A DNA stretch of 64,000 nucleotides from G963676655 sp963676655 (GTDB lineage Bacteria > Verrucomicrobiota > Lentisphaeria > Victivallales > Victivallaceae). The number at the start of each line of letters is the position of its first letter. The first letter of the stretch is position 1. Made by a program: the position numbers and the translations under genes. The DNA lies in NCBI GenBank assembly GCA_963676655.2, contig CAXXKX010000003.1, forward strand, positions 4,216,001 to 4,280,000. The letters are read 5' to 3'. Below, one piece after another: positions 7,620 to 15,944 of the stretch. The notes under the pieces were generated by a model. The model searched no databases, was not told where the DNA came from, and worked only from the letters and a program-made list of their open reading frames with translations.

Positions 7620-8348
7620 ATGGTTCAGGCTGTAGTACGGGCGTCAAAAATATTACAACTGGTGGCGGAGAGTTCCGACGGGCTCCGGCTTTATGAGCTG
7701 GCCGATTTGATGGGGCTCAAACGAACGACGGTATTCAATCTGGCAAATACGCTGGTGGAAGAGGAACTGCTGACCAGGGACCGGGATACCCGTTATTTGA
7801 TTGGACCGGCGGTTGGAAAATTATATCGGAGCGGCGGCGAGAAAAAACTGTATCAGAATCTGGAAGCTGAACTTGCAAATTTTTACCGGAAATTCCCGGA
7901 AGTCACTCTGGTGTTGACGGAACTTGGAAATAATGATATTCGCGCGTCGCTTTATATGCCCCGTGACTGCGGAGGCAAACCGCAATATCCGGCGGATATG
8001 ACCCTCAATCCGTATTTCACGGTATGCGGCCTGATATTTTTCGCTTTTGCTCCGGATGATGATCTGGGGGGGCTCCGGGTCAGACATCCATTTGAGTTTC
8101 GCGGACTTGAGGGTTGGGGCAGTTTGGAGCGTTTTCAGGATGCTGTGAGATTGACGCGGGAAAATGGCTATGCGGAATCGCCGATGACTCCGGAGGGTGA
8201 AATAAAATTTGGCATCCCGGTCTTTGGCGCTTCCGGGATTCTGAGATGGGCCATTACGTTTTCAGTTTACGACCTGGAGCTCTGGTTGCCGCGCCGGGAT
8301 GAACTGTTGAAAGATCTGTTGGAACTGGCTGGAAAAATCGGTGCCTGA
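7620..8348 (+). CDS. IclR-family transcriptional regulator
   Basis: A 242-residue protein. The N-terminal winged HTH (residues 1-65) reads VVRASKILQLVAESSDGLRLYELADLMGLKRTTVFNLANTL in outline, with the IclR pattern of a repeated start followed by a helix that contacts DNA. The remainder is an IclR effector-binding domain with a shortened N-terminal part, and it ends near residue 240. An RBS (AGAGGA) precedes the ATG at 7620. The FAD oxidoreductase begins 59 bp after its stop in the same direction and is the likely target. The ligand is unknown; carbohydrate or acid intermediates are usual for the family. Confidence 0.88.
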   Translation: MVQAVVRASKILQLVAESSDGLRLYELADLMGLKRTTVFNLANTLVEEELLTRDRDTRYLIGPAVGKLYRSGGEKKLYQNLEAELANFYRKFPEVTLVLTELGNNDIRASLYMPRDCGGKPQYPADMTLNPYFTVCGLIFFAFAPDDDLGGLRVRHPFEFRGLEGWGSLERFQDAVRLTRENGYAESPMTPEGEIKFGIPVFGASGILRWAITFSVYDLELWLPRRDELLKDLLELAGKIGA

Positions 8349-8407
8349 TATTGAAATCAGGCTTGTTTTTCAATACAAATAATTATATGGAAACAGGAAA
8401 TGCGTAT

Positions 8408-9595
8408 ATGAATTTTTCAAAGGAATATGATGTAGTTGTCGCCGGCGGCGGAATCGCCGGAGTCGCGGCCGCGCTGGCCGCCGCCAAACGCGGCAAAAAA
8501 ACGGTATTGATTGAGAAAACAGTCTTTACCGGCGGGTTGGCGACTACCGGTCTGATCAATATCTATCTGCCGCTATGTGATGGAAACGGCACCCAGGTTT
8601 CTTACGGTCTGGCTGAGGATTTACTTAAAGCCAGTTTGAAATACGGTTGCGGTGATATTCCGGATAACTGGAAAAACGAGTACAACGCGGCCGAGGCTAA
8701 ACGTTACCGGGTGGTTTTCTCTCCCGCTTCTTTTATTCTGGCGATGGACGAAATGCTGATTGATGCCGGGGTGGATGTCTGGCTGGATACGGTAGTCAGC
8801 GGAACCCGGACTGCCGATGGCCGGATTACTGGAATTGTGGTCATAAATAAAAGCGGGACCGGGTTGATCGATGGAAAATGTTTTGTTGATTGCACCGGGG
8901 ATGCTGATTTGGCATATTTTTCAGGTTGCAACTGCCCGATAGCGGATAATGCCATGGCCTACTGGGCATTGGAGGCCGGTGGTAATGGATTAGCGGATAA
9001 TATTCAACGGTACGTCAAGGGATGGTCCGGAGATCCGCGCATGGGGATGCCAGGAATAAATGGCAAACTGGTTTCTGATTTTGTGATGACCGGCCGCAGT
9101 ATTTACCGGGAAAACCTGGCGGTCGATTACGCTGAGGGAAAGTCCACTCGTAAATCGCGTTTTCCGCTTACTCTGCCGGCGATGGCGCAGTTTCGCATGA
9201 CCAGACGGATTGATGGAATATTTACGCTTGATGACGGTATGGAATGGACTTCGTTCGATGATACGATCGGTCTGGTTGCCGACTGGCGCAAATCCGGTTA
9301 TGTCTGGGAGATTCCATACCGGTCTTTGCTGCCGAAGGATTTGAAAGGATTGTTGGCCGCCGGACGTTGCATGGCTTCCGCCGGGGATGCCTGGGATGTG
9401 ATGCGGGTGATTCCGGTGGCGGCGGTTACCGGTGAAGCTGCCGGAGTCGCGGCGGCATTGGCGGTTTCCGGGAATATTCCCCCGGATGAGCTGGATATCA
9501 CATTAATTCAAAATGAATTGCGCCGGAACTGCGGTTTCCCGCTGCACTTTGCCGATGTCGGACTAAACCCGGATAAAAGTTTATCTGCTCAGTAA
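8408..9595 (+). CDS. FAD-dependent oxidoreductase (FAD_oxidored family)
   Basis: A 395-residue flavoprotein when started at ATG 8408. That start has AGGA at 8395 and puts the dinucleotide-binding strand YDVVVAGGGIAGVAAALAAA almost at the N-terminus. Earlier starts (TTG 8351, ATG 8387) would add unconserved residues. Other family marks are CTGDADLAYFSG (FAD contact) and the C-terminal LLAAGRCMASAGDAWDVMRVIP segment, which closes the FAD site. Members of this family are common in PVC carbohydrate loci; their substrates are mostly unassigned. There is no signal peptide. The gene ends 7 bp inside the convergent cysteine desulfurase gene. Regulation by the adjacent IclR protein is likely. Confidence 0.85.
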   Translation: MNFSKEYDVVVAGGGIAGVAAALAAAKRGKKTVLIEKTVFTGGLATTGLINIYLPLCDGNGTQVSYGLAEDLLKASLKYGCGDIPDNWKNEYNAAEAKRYRVVFSPASFILAMDEMLIDAGVDVWLDTVVSGTRTADGRITGIVVINKSGTGLIDGKCFVDCTGDADLAYFSGCNCPIADNAMAYWALEAGGNGLADNIQRYVKGWSGDPRMGMPGINGKLVSDFVMTGRSIYRENLAVDYAEGKSTRKSRFPLTLPAMAQFRMTRRIDGIFTLDDGMEWTSFDDTIGLVADWRKSGYVWEIPYRSLLPKDLKGLLAAGRCMASAGDAWDVMRVIPVAAVTGEAAGVAAALAVSGNIPPDELDITLIQNELRRNCGFPLHFADVGLNPDKSLSAQ

Positions 9596-10719
9596 TTGGA
9601 AAGAACCTTTTGAAGTGTTTCAACCAGCGAGTCAACTTCTTCTAGGGTATTTTTTTCAGAGAAACTGATCCTTAAACCGGAATAAGCGTCGTCACGTTTG
9701 AAGCCCATGGCGGTTAACGCCGCGCTGGGGCCGCCTGCTTCGGCCGCGCAGGCGCTGCCGGACGAAACGGCGAATCCCGCTTCTGAAAGCATTCTGACAA
9801 TTACCGCCGACTGGAATCCCGGCAGCCGGAAATGCAGAATATATTCGGAGGCTTCGGCTAATTCGGTGGTGATGACCGGTTTGATCTTTGGCGGCATCGC
9901 GAACAGTAGTTCCCGTAAACGCAGGTTCAATTTTCCAACTTGTTCCTGATAAAATCCTTTAGCCGATCTTCTTTTTATGGTGTCGACCATCGCTAAAATT
10001 GTGGCCGGTTCAACCCGACCGGTCAAGTATTCCTGATGCCGGAGTTTTAGATAGTTGTCCCGGACTGCTTTATTACGGGTTATTACGGCCGCGCCGCCCG
10101 GAGCTCCGATTTTGTGGCCTGAAGCAAAGATATAATCAAGCTTAGCGTTATCCCATGGAATAGACATTTTTCCGGCTGATTGGATGGTATCGAGCATAAA
10201 TTCGGCATTTTTCCCCTGCTCGTCAATGATCGTGCGAATTTCCTTTAACGTGGCTGAATCGTACTTGGCTCCGGTTTCGCTTTGCACATGAAAAAGGGCG
10301 AGAAGACGGGTTTCCGAATCGACCAATTCTCGCAAAGATTTAGGGTCCGCCAGGCCGTTTGAGGTGATTTTCACATAACGGATTTCCGCAGGAGTTCGCT
10401 TTAGCGCCGCCAGCAGGGCAGGGTGCTCGAGTTTACTGGACACTATGTTGCCGCTTTTTAGGTTCATGGCTTCTATTGTGCAGCGGATGGCATCGGAACC
10501 GGTATGGCTCCACATGACCTGTGCGGTCTGTGATGCGCCCGTCGTCATGGCTTCGACTAATTCCCCTTCTGCTTGCTCGAGGCGTTTGCGTACGGCGTAG
10601 CCGGCATCATGGATCGCTTCCTGATTGGCCGGGTATTCATGCGCGAACCGGCAAAAATCCTCAAGGGCGGCTGCGTCTGCCGGCATTGCCGCCGCATTGT
10701 CGAAGTAGACCATTGACAT
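9589..10719 (-). CDS. Cysteine desulfurase, IscS/NifS-like
   Basis: A 376-residue class V aminotransferase-fold enzyme. It shows the PLP lysine in FASGHKIGAPGG (K203), the PLP-binding D177 and Q180 in FMLDTIQSAGK, His99 in EHPA, and the catalytic cysteine C324 in SSGSAC. It would release sulfur from L-cysteine as a persulfide for Fe-S cluster or thio-cofactor assembly. It starts 1 bp beyond the stop of the DtxR-like gene, so the two are co-transcribed. That suggests metal-responsive control of sulfur mobilisation, which is an inference. No iscU, sufBC or thiI is seen nearby, so group (IscS versus NifS-type housekeeping) is left open. Confidence 0.9.
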   Translation of the reverse strand: MSMVYFDNAAAMPADAAALEDFCRFAHEYPANQEAIHDAGYAVRKRLEQAEGELVEAMTTGASQTAQVMWSHTGSDAIRCTIEAMNLKSGNIVSSKLEHPALLAALKRTPAEIRYVKITSNGLADPKSLRELVDSETRLLALFHVQSETGAKYDSATLKEIRTIIDEQGKNAEFMLDTIQSAGKMSIPWDNAKLDYIFASGHKIGAPGGAAVITRNKAVRDNYLKLRHQEYLTGRVEPATILAMVDTIKRRSAKGFYQEQVGKLNLRLRELLFAMPPKIKPVITTELAEASEYILHFRLPGFQSAVIVRMLSEAGFAVSSGSACAAEAGGPSAALTAMGFKRDDAYSGLRISFSEKNTLEEVDSLVETLQKVLSNY

Positions 10720-10720
10720 A

Positions 10721-11182
10721 TTACTTCGATTTCTTGTTGTCGTATGAAAGTTTTTTGTAGGAACGCTTAAATTCGGCGATCATCTTTTTGCCGCCCGATG
10801 ACTTCTCTTTCAGGAAGAAGGCGAACTCGGATAAGCGATGTCTGAATTCCGGGTCGATAACATGTTCTATTTTGCAGGCCATGCGTTCGGAACGGGCTTT
10901 GGTGCAGCCCATGATATCATGAAAGAATTCGGCCAGAATTGAATGCGACTGTGCGAGTTCCGCGGCAATAACTTTGCCAACCTCAGTCAAAGTAACGGCT
11001 TGTCTGGGTTGATAATTGATCAAGCCTTTTTCCGATAATGTGCGCAAAACCCCGGTTACCGATGCCATTCTGACGCCGAGAATGTCGGCGATGGACTTGG
11101 CGTGGGCGTGATTATGGGCCTGACACAATTCGTAAATTGTCTCAATGTAAATTTGTTGTTTCAGGGAAAGTTGAGTAATCAT
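10721..11182 (-). CDS. DtxR/MntR-family metal-dependent regulator
   Basis: A 153-residue protein. An N-terminal winged HTH (residues 5-65) contains HAKSIADILGVRMASVTGVLRTLSEKGLI, the typical DtxR recognition region. It is followed by a metal-binding and dimerisation domain with HSILAEFFHDIMG and ERMACKIEHVID. The His, Glu, Cys and Glu-His residues align with the DtxR/IdeR metal ligands. The SH3 domain of longer DtxR proteins is absent, as in MntR-size members. The ATG abuts the stop of the upstream 88-aa gene, and the cysteine desulfurase follows within 2 bp. It probably senses Fe or Mn; which one cannot be told. Confidence 0.88.
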   Translation of the reverse strand: MITQLSLKQQIYIETIYELCQAHNHAHAKSIADILGVRMASVTGVLRTLSEKGLINYQPRQAVTLTEVGKVIAAELAQSHSILAEFFHDIMGCTKARSERMACKIEHVIDPEFRHRLSEFAFFLKEKSSGGKKMIAEFKRSYKKLSYDNKKSK

Positions 11183-11449
11183 TTACGCGTCCCTGACAGC
11201 TTTTTTATCTCGTTCGGCTTTTGACTTTGCGGCCGCGACCTCGGTTGTCTGGTCTTCATTGAGTTGATTTATCTGTTCGATATTTCCTGTCGCTTCCGCG
11301 TATTTACGCTGATATGTAATTTCAATTTCCGCCAGTTTGGCTTTAAGAATATTATCGATTTCGCCGATTTTCGCTTTTTTGTCGTCATCCAGCTCGTTTA
11401 AAGCCCCTCCGCTGCGTTCAAGAGCCAATTCAAGTGCACTTTTCATCAT
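11183..11449 (-). CDS. Small coiled-coil protein (88 aa) in the hisA operon
   Basis: An 88-residue, highly charged helical protein (LKAKLAEIEITYQRKYAEA and AAAKSKAERDKKA segments). It has no cysteines, signal peptide or recognisable domain, and a heptad-like pattern through most of its length. It overlaps the hisA stop by 4 bp (ATGA type) and is directly followed by the DtxR-like gene, so it is translated as part of a four-gene operon. Function unknown. Similar small charged helical proteins sometimes modulate DNA-binding partners, but nothing here shows that. Confidence 0.7.
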   Translation of the reverse strand: MMKSALELALERSGGALNELDDDKKAKIGEIDNILKAKLAEIEITYQRKYAEATGNIEQINQLNEDQTTEVAAAKSKAERDKKAVRDA

Positions 11450-12213
11450 TGCGTCCTTTCATTTAAATCATTGGTATAATCGATAACCTGGCGATAGGGC
11501 ATATCGCCGCCGAAAATATCGAGGGCGCTGCCGACCGTAAATGAGATTCGTCCTTTGCCGTTATGGGCGATTTTGTCGATGTCGTCAAATGAGGCGATGC
11601 CGCCGGCATAGACGCAGTCGATTGGACTATTTTTTGCAAGAATTTCCAGCAGACGGGTATCGATGCCAGACCTTTTCCCCTCAACGTCGACCGCGTGAAC
11701 CAGAAACTCGCTGCAGTAACCTGATAGGAATTCCAGTATTTCGGCATTTACCTGCCAGTTGGTGAATTTCTGCCAGCGGTCGGTAACGATCCAGTATGCG
11801 CCATCGCGCCAGCGGCAGGAGAGGTCCAGAACCAGTTTTTCCCGGCCGATCATGCCGGCAATCTTCTTCAGGTTCTCCAGTTCCAGTTCGCCGTCGCGGA
11901 AAATATAACTGGTCATTATCACTTTGGCGGCGCCACGTCCTAGCCATAATAAGGCGTTATCCGCGGTTATTCCCCCGCCAACCTGCATACCGCCGGGCCA
12001 GGCAGAGAGAGCTTCCGAGGCGGCTTCGTCATTGCCTTTTCCCAGCATAATAATGTGTCCGCCGGTCAGGTTGTCGCAGCGATACATTTCAGCGTAATAG
12101 CCGGGCGATTTTTCCGAAACGAAATTAGTATCCGCGCCGTCATCATTCAAACTGCCGCCGACGATCTGTTTTACCTGTCCGTTGTGCAGGTCTATGCAAG
12201 GGCAAAATTTCAT
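11446..12213 (-). CDS. hisA: HisA, eukaryote-type ProFAR isomerase
   Basis: A 255-residue TIM-barrel enzyme that resembles the eukaryotic HIS6-type isomerase more than ordinary bacterial HisA. It has CIDLHNGQVKQIVGG at the N-terminus, TNFVSE..P..YYAEMY, HIIMLGKGNDEAA, MQVGGGI, LVLDLSCRW and VYAGGIASFDD, all in family order, and ends with SALDIFGGDM. It converts ProFAR to PRFAR in histidine synthesis. Other his genes are not adjacent; hisG is about 1.4 kb away on the same strand but beyond mraY. hisA heads a compact operon with orf88, a DtxR-like regulator and a cysteine desulfurase. RBS CAGGA precedes the ATG. Confidence 0.88.
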   Translation of the reverse strand: MKFCPCIDLHNGQVKQIVGGSLNDDGADTNFVSEKSPGYYAEMYRCDNLTGGHIIMLGKGNDEAASEALSAWPGGMQVGGGITADNALLWLGRGAAKVIMTSYIFRDGELELENLKKIAGMIGREKLVLDLSCRWRDGAYWIVTDRWQKFTNWQVNAEILEFLSGYCSEFLVHAVDVEGKRSGIDTRLLEILAKNSPIDCVYAGGIASFDDIDKIAHNGKGRISFTVGSALDIFGGDMPYRQVIDYTNDLNERTQ

Positions 12214-12408
12214 GTTATTCCTGAGTTAGTCACTAATATCCAAACACCTTATAATATCTCAGAAATTGGCCAAAAATCAAGTTTTGATCGAAAAATAGTA
12301 TTTTAGAGGCATTGTCTTATGATAATAAAATACCATGTAATTTATTTAACGTCGTCAGAAATTTGTCATTATACTAATTTTATGAGTAGAAATTCTGCAT
12401 GTTCTGGC

Positions 12409-13500
12409 TTAGCGCAATTTTAAGGTTGACAAACCGATCATTGCAAATATTCCGGCCAGAATCCAGAATCGGACGACAATCTGGGTTTCAGTCCAGCCTT
12501 TATGTTCAAAGTGATGGTGAATCGGTGCAATTCTGAAAATTCGGCGTTTGAAAAGTTTGTAGGAAAATACTTGAAGCAGAACCGAGCCGGCTTCCATTAC
12601 GAAGACCCCGCCGATTACGACCAGAATCAGTTCCTGTTTGACCAGGACCGCGATCAGCCCGATGATGCCGCCAAGGGCCAGTGAGCCGGTATCACCCATG
12701 AACATTGATGCAGGGTGGCAATTGTACCAGAGAAAGCCGACGCAGGCGCCGACAACCGCGGATGAAAATACCACTACCTCGCTGATACCCGGAATAAAAG
12801 GGATTGACAAATAGGCGGCGAATTTGATATGACCGCATAAATAAGCAATAAAACCGTAGGCCATCATGCAGAAAATAGTACAACCTGGAGCCAGCCCGTC
12901 TTTACCGTCGGTCAGGTTGACCGCGTTGGAGGACCCGACGATAACGACAACCGCCAGTCCTAAAACCCAGATGCCGCTGGTAACCGGATTTTTCAAAAAC
13001 GGCACCATTAACTGCGGCATCAGCTTCCCGGTTTCCGGCAGCGTGCTTAAATACCAGATTGCGCCACTTGCAACCAGAAATTGCACGATGAGTTTCATGC
13101 GCCCGGCAATACCATTGCGGTTGCGATGTGCTACTTTGATATAATCATCCAGAAAACCCAGAATGCCCAGCGCCAGCAGGGTCAGGAAACATAGTAATGC
13201 CAGTGGATTAGCCAGGTCTGTCCACAATAAAGCTGCTACGACGATCGAAAAAATGATCAGCAAACCGCCCATACTGGGAGTTGCGTCTTTTTCACGGTTC
13301 TGAAACTCCTCGGGTAGTAATTCTTCATAACGATTTGGAGCTACCGCCCGGAATTTTTTTAATAGTTTAACCGCTGTCGGTCCCAGAAAAATAGACAGCA
13401 GTAGTGCGGTCATAGCAGCGCCGGCGGCGCGAAAAGTTACATATTCAAAAAGTCGAAACGGTCCGAAAATATTTTGCAGCTCAGACAGGTAAATCAGCAT
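12409..13500 (-). CDS. mraY: Phospho-N-acetylmuramoyl-pentapeptide transferase (MraY)
   Basis: A 363-residue polytopic membrane protein with about ten transmembrane helices. It carries the family motifs DATPSMGGLL near residue 75, NAVNLTDGKDGLAPG in the middle, MFMGDTGSLALGG, and HHHFEHKGW near the C-terminus. It attaches phospho-MurNAc-pentapeptide to undecaprenyl phosphate to make lipid I at the inner face of the membrane, so the organism makes peptidoglycan precursors. The gene is separate from any division/cell-wall cluster. TGGAGA lies upstream of the ATG at 13500. Confidence 0.97.
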   Translation of the reverse strand: MLIYLSELQNIFGPFRLFEYVTFRAAGAAMTALLLSIFLGPTAVKLLKKFRAVAPNRYEELLPEEFQNREKDATPSMGGLLIIFSIVVAALLWTDLANPLALLCFLTLLALGILGFLDDYIKVAHRNRNGIAGRMKLIVQFLVASGAIWYLSTLPETGKLMPQLMVPFLKNPVTSGIWVLGLAVVVIVGSSNAVNLTDGKDGLAPGCTIFCMMAYGFIAYLCGHIKFAAYLSIPFIPGISEVVVFSSAVVGACVGFLWYNCHPASMFMGDTGSLALGGIIGLIAVLVKQELILVVIGGVFVMEAGSVLLQVFSYKLFKRRIFRIAPIHHHFEHKGWTETQIVVRFWILAGIFAMIGLSTLKLR

Positions 13501-13635
13501 TCAATCCAGTCTCCATGGATAAGAGGTTAAAACATCAAAACAGTTCCATGAATATAGGATTATCAATGCAAAATGCAATCGCCGAAATTACAAAAAACGC
13601 AAAAATTCAAAAGCTGAAAAACTATGTGATTTATC

Positions 13636-14508
13636 TTAAACGACCAGTTTGTTCAGTGGATATTCGACAATGCCGGTCGCCCCGTTGTTAATGAGTTCCG
13701 GAATCAGGTCGCGGACGACATATTCGTCAACGATGGTATTGAGCGCGCACCAGCCTTCTTCCGCCAGATGGGAAATGGTCGGTCGTTCCAATGCGGGAAG
13801 TTGTTCCAGAATCTTTGAAAGATTTGCTTCTTTGACATTGAGCATCAGACCGACTTTGCCTTCGGCTGCCAGGACCGCTTTCAGGAGCATTGCCAGTTTT
13901 TCAATCTTGGCCTTTTTGAAATCGTCCTGCATCGCTTCTTTGTTGGCGATAAAGCGGGTGGTGCTCTCACAGAGCGTATCGATAATAACCAGATTATTGG
14001 CGCGGATTGATGAACCTGTTTCGGTGATTTCGACGATTGCGTCAGCCAGCAGCGGCGGTTTTACCTCAGTCGCGCCCCAGCTGAATTCTACCGTGGCGTT
14101 GACACCGTGTTTTGCCAGATAGCGTTTGGTCATGCCAACTGCTTCGGTCGCGATCAATTTGCCTTCGAGGTCTTTGGGGCCTTTGATGTCTGAACCTTCC
14201 GGCACGCAAAGAACCCAGCGTAGCGGTTTGCGTCCGACTTTGCCGTAGACCAGTTCGGCTACTTCAACGACGTCGGAGCCGTTTTCCTGAATCCAGTCGT
14301 ACCCGGTCAGCCCGCAATCCAGAATGCCTTTTTCAACATACCTGGACATTTCCTGGGCTCGGATCAGCATGCATTTGATTTCATCGTCATCAATGGTCGG
14401 GTAATATGAACGGGAGCTGATGGATATCTGATACCCGGCCCGGGCGAACATTTCAGCGGTGGTGGTTTCGAGACTGCCTTTGGGGATACCTAACATCAAT
14501 TCATTCAT
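13636..14508 (-). CDS. hisG: ATP phosphoribosyltransferase, long form (HisG)
   Basis: A 290-residue protein. It starts MLGIPKGSLE, has GLTGYDWIQENG and a PRPP-binding EITETGSSIRANNLVIIDT segment, and continues into a C-terminal ferredoxin-like regulatory domain (about residues 210-285: LMLNVKEANLSKILEQLP and ATGIVEYPLNKLV). This is the long HisG form, which is feedback-inhibited by histidine itself and does not need HisZ. It catalyses the first step of histidine synthesis. It is monocistronic here, with mraY downstream after 135 bp. Confidence 0.95.
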   Translation of the reverse strand: MNELMLGIPKGSLETTTAEMFARAGYQISISSRSYYPTIDDDEIKCMLIRAQEMSRYVEKGILDCGLTGYDWIQENGSDVVEVAELVYGKVGRKPLRWVLCVPEGSDIKGPKDLEGKLIATEAVGMTKRYLAKHGVNATVEFSWGATEVKPPLLADAIVEITETGSSIRANNLVIIDTLCESTTRFIANKEAMQDDFKKAKIEKLAMLLKAVLAAEGKVGLMLNVKEANLSKILEQLPALERPTISHLAEEGWCALNTIVDEYVVRDLIPELINNGATGIVEYPLNKLVV

Positions 14509-14759
14509 TTCAGGAACCTTTCGTGTATAATAAATTTAATCGAATAGTTTGCGTAAAAGGCCTTTAATATACAACATGTTAACTGTTTTTCAAGGTGTTT
14601 TAAGCTTATGATTGCCCGTCCCGGAATTTGTATAAGGTATTTTTACAGGTTATACTATGCACAATTATGCGGTCATTCAATTTTTTATATAGCTTCTTTG
14701 CTGCCGCGATTAATTTCTATGATTTTTTATGTAACAATGCTTATTAGGAAGGAATAAAT

Positions 14760-15686
14760 ATGTTGAAAAAGGCGTTTTTGTTTGTTGTCCTTGTAATGAA
14801 TGTTCTAATTATGCACGCGTCGGATGCCCCGAAAGTTGATAAATGGAGCTATTTGCCGAAAATTGTGGCGAAAGTCGGTTCAGAAGCGATTTCAAAGTAT
14901 GATTTTATTGAGTATCTTGAAACCAATCTGGAACATAAAGCGTTGAATTCGCCGGAATACCTGAAAAAGATTACTCCGGAGGTACTCGACGGTTATATTA
15001 ATCTTGTCCTGTTGTATGACCTTGCAGTTAAATCCGGCTTTAAAGCGTCGGCAAATATGGCGGGGCAGGAACTGAAAAAACTTCATCCGCAAATAACTGA
15101 TAAGCAGCTAAAACAGTTGGAAAATAACCGATCTGTGCAAATGGAACTGTGTCGTGACCTGTGGATTGCCAGGTACATAAAACCGAAGATAAAGGTCACT
15201 GATGCCGAGTTGAAGAAAGCCTATGACGATTACAGTATAATCATCAAAGCGTCACATATTCTCTATCGTTCAGCCGGGAATTCTCCTGCTGAATTGAAAA
15301 AGGCCCGGATAAGGGCGGAGGCATCTTTGAAAAAGATTAAAGCGGGAACTCCATTTGAAAAAATCGCAGCTGTCGATAATGATTGTCATTCATCCTCGAC
15401 TCCGGGGGACCTTGGTGAATTTGGTCGCGGAAAAATGGTTCCGAGTTTTGAAGACGCTGCTTTCAAGTTGAAGCCGGGGCAGGTCAGTGATGTTGTGCAG
15501 AGTCCTTTCGGGTTTCACATCATCAAGGTGACCGGAAGGCGGAAAATAAAACTGCCGCCATTTGATCAGGTGAAAGAGCAATTGCGGCAAAAACTGATTT
15601 CGGTCCAGGTCGAAGATGCGGTAATCGCGGCTATGCTGAAGCAGAGAAAAATCATCCCTGTGCAGATATTTCTTAAAAAACAGTAA
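14760..15686 (+). CDS. Exported parvulin-type peptidyl-prolyl isomerase
   Basis: A 308-residue protein with a signal peptide (MLKKAFLFVVLVMNVLIMHA). It has a SurA/PrsA-like N-terminal chaperone region (residues 30-150) and one PpiC parvulin domain (about 155-255) with KASHILYR, GDLGEFGRGKMVPSFEDA and PFGFHIIKV. It probably helps fold exported or outer-membrane proteins in the periplasm. GGAAGGAATAAAT precedes the ATG. It has no tightly linked gene. Only one parvulin domain is present, compared with two in E. coli SurA, so the symbol surA is not assigned. Confidence 0.88.
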   Translation: MLKKAFLFVVLVMNVLIMHASDAPKVDKWSYLPKIVAKVGSEAISKYDFIEYLETNLEHKALNSPEYLKKITPEVLDGYINLVLLYDLAVKSGFKASANMAGQELKKLHPQITDKQLKQLENNRSVQMELCRDLWIARYIKPKIKVTDAELKKAYDDYSIIIKASHILYRSAGNSPAELKKARIRAEASLKKIKAGTPFEKIAAVDNDCHSSSTPGDLGEFGRGKMVPSFEDAAFKLKPGQVSDVVQSPFGFHIIKVTGRRKIKLPPFDQVKEQLRQKLISVQVEDAVIAAMLKQRKIIPVQIFLKKQ

Positions 15687-15700
15687 ACTCCGAAAAATAA

Positions 15701-15780
15701 CTACTGAATAACCTCGAGAATCTGGTTTTTTGCGTAAGGTTTGGCGATGAATGCGTCGGAGCCGTATTCAAAAAAATCAT
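15701..15780 (-). pseudogene. Decayed tail of a receiver-domain gene, paralog of the adjacent kinase
   Basis: On the minus strand this stretch encodes DFFEYGSDAFIAKPYAKNQ, then ILEVIQ and a stop. The intact kinase at 15945-18218 ends QYGFDAFIAKPYTKDQ, then LLEIIQ and a stop. The DNA is likewise closely similar to 15945-16010. Similarity fades within about 80 bp, into AT-rich sequence. It is best explained as the last remnant of a duplicated receiver or histidine-kinase gene. Confidence 0.75.
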
Positions 15781-15944
15781 AAAATTAATCATTATGCCTT
15801 TTGAAATAAAGCATTATGTGCTTTTTAAATAAATTATAACAATTTTATATTAAATAACTTAAGTGCGGCTGAAGGGGCCGGGCTCCGTTGGTCCAATAAT
15901 GAAAAAGTTTTAATCAGCGGATCCAAGTTAATTCTGTTATATGA

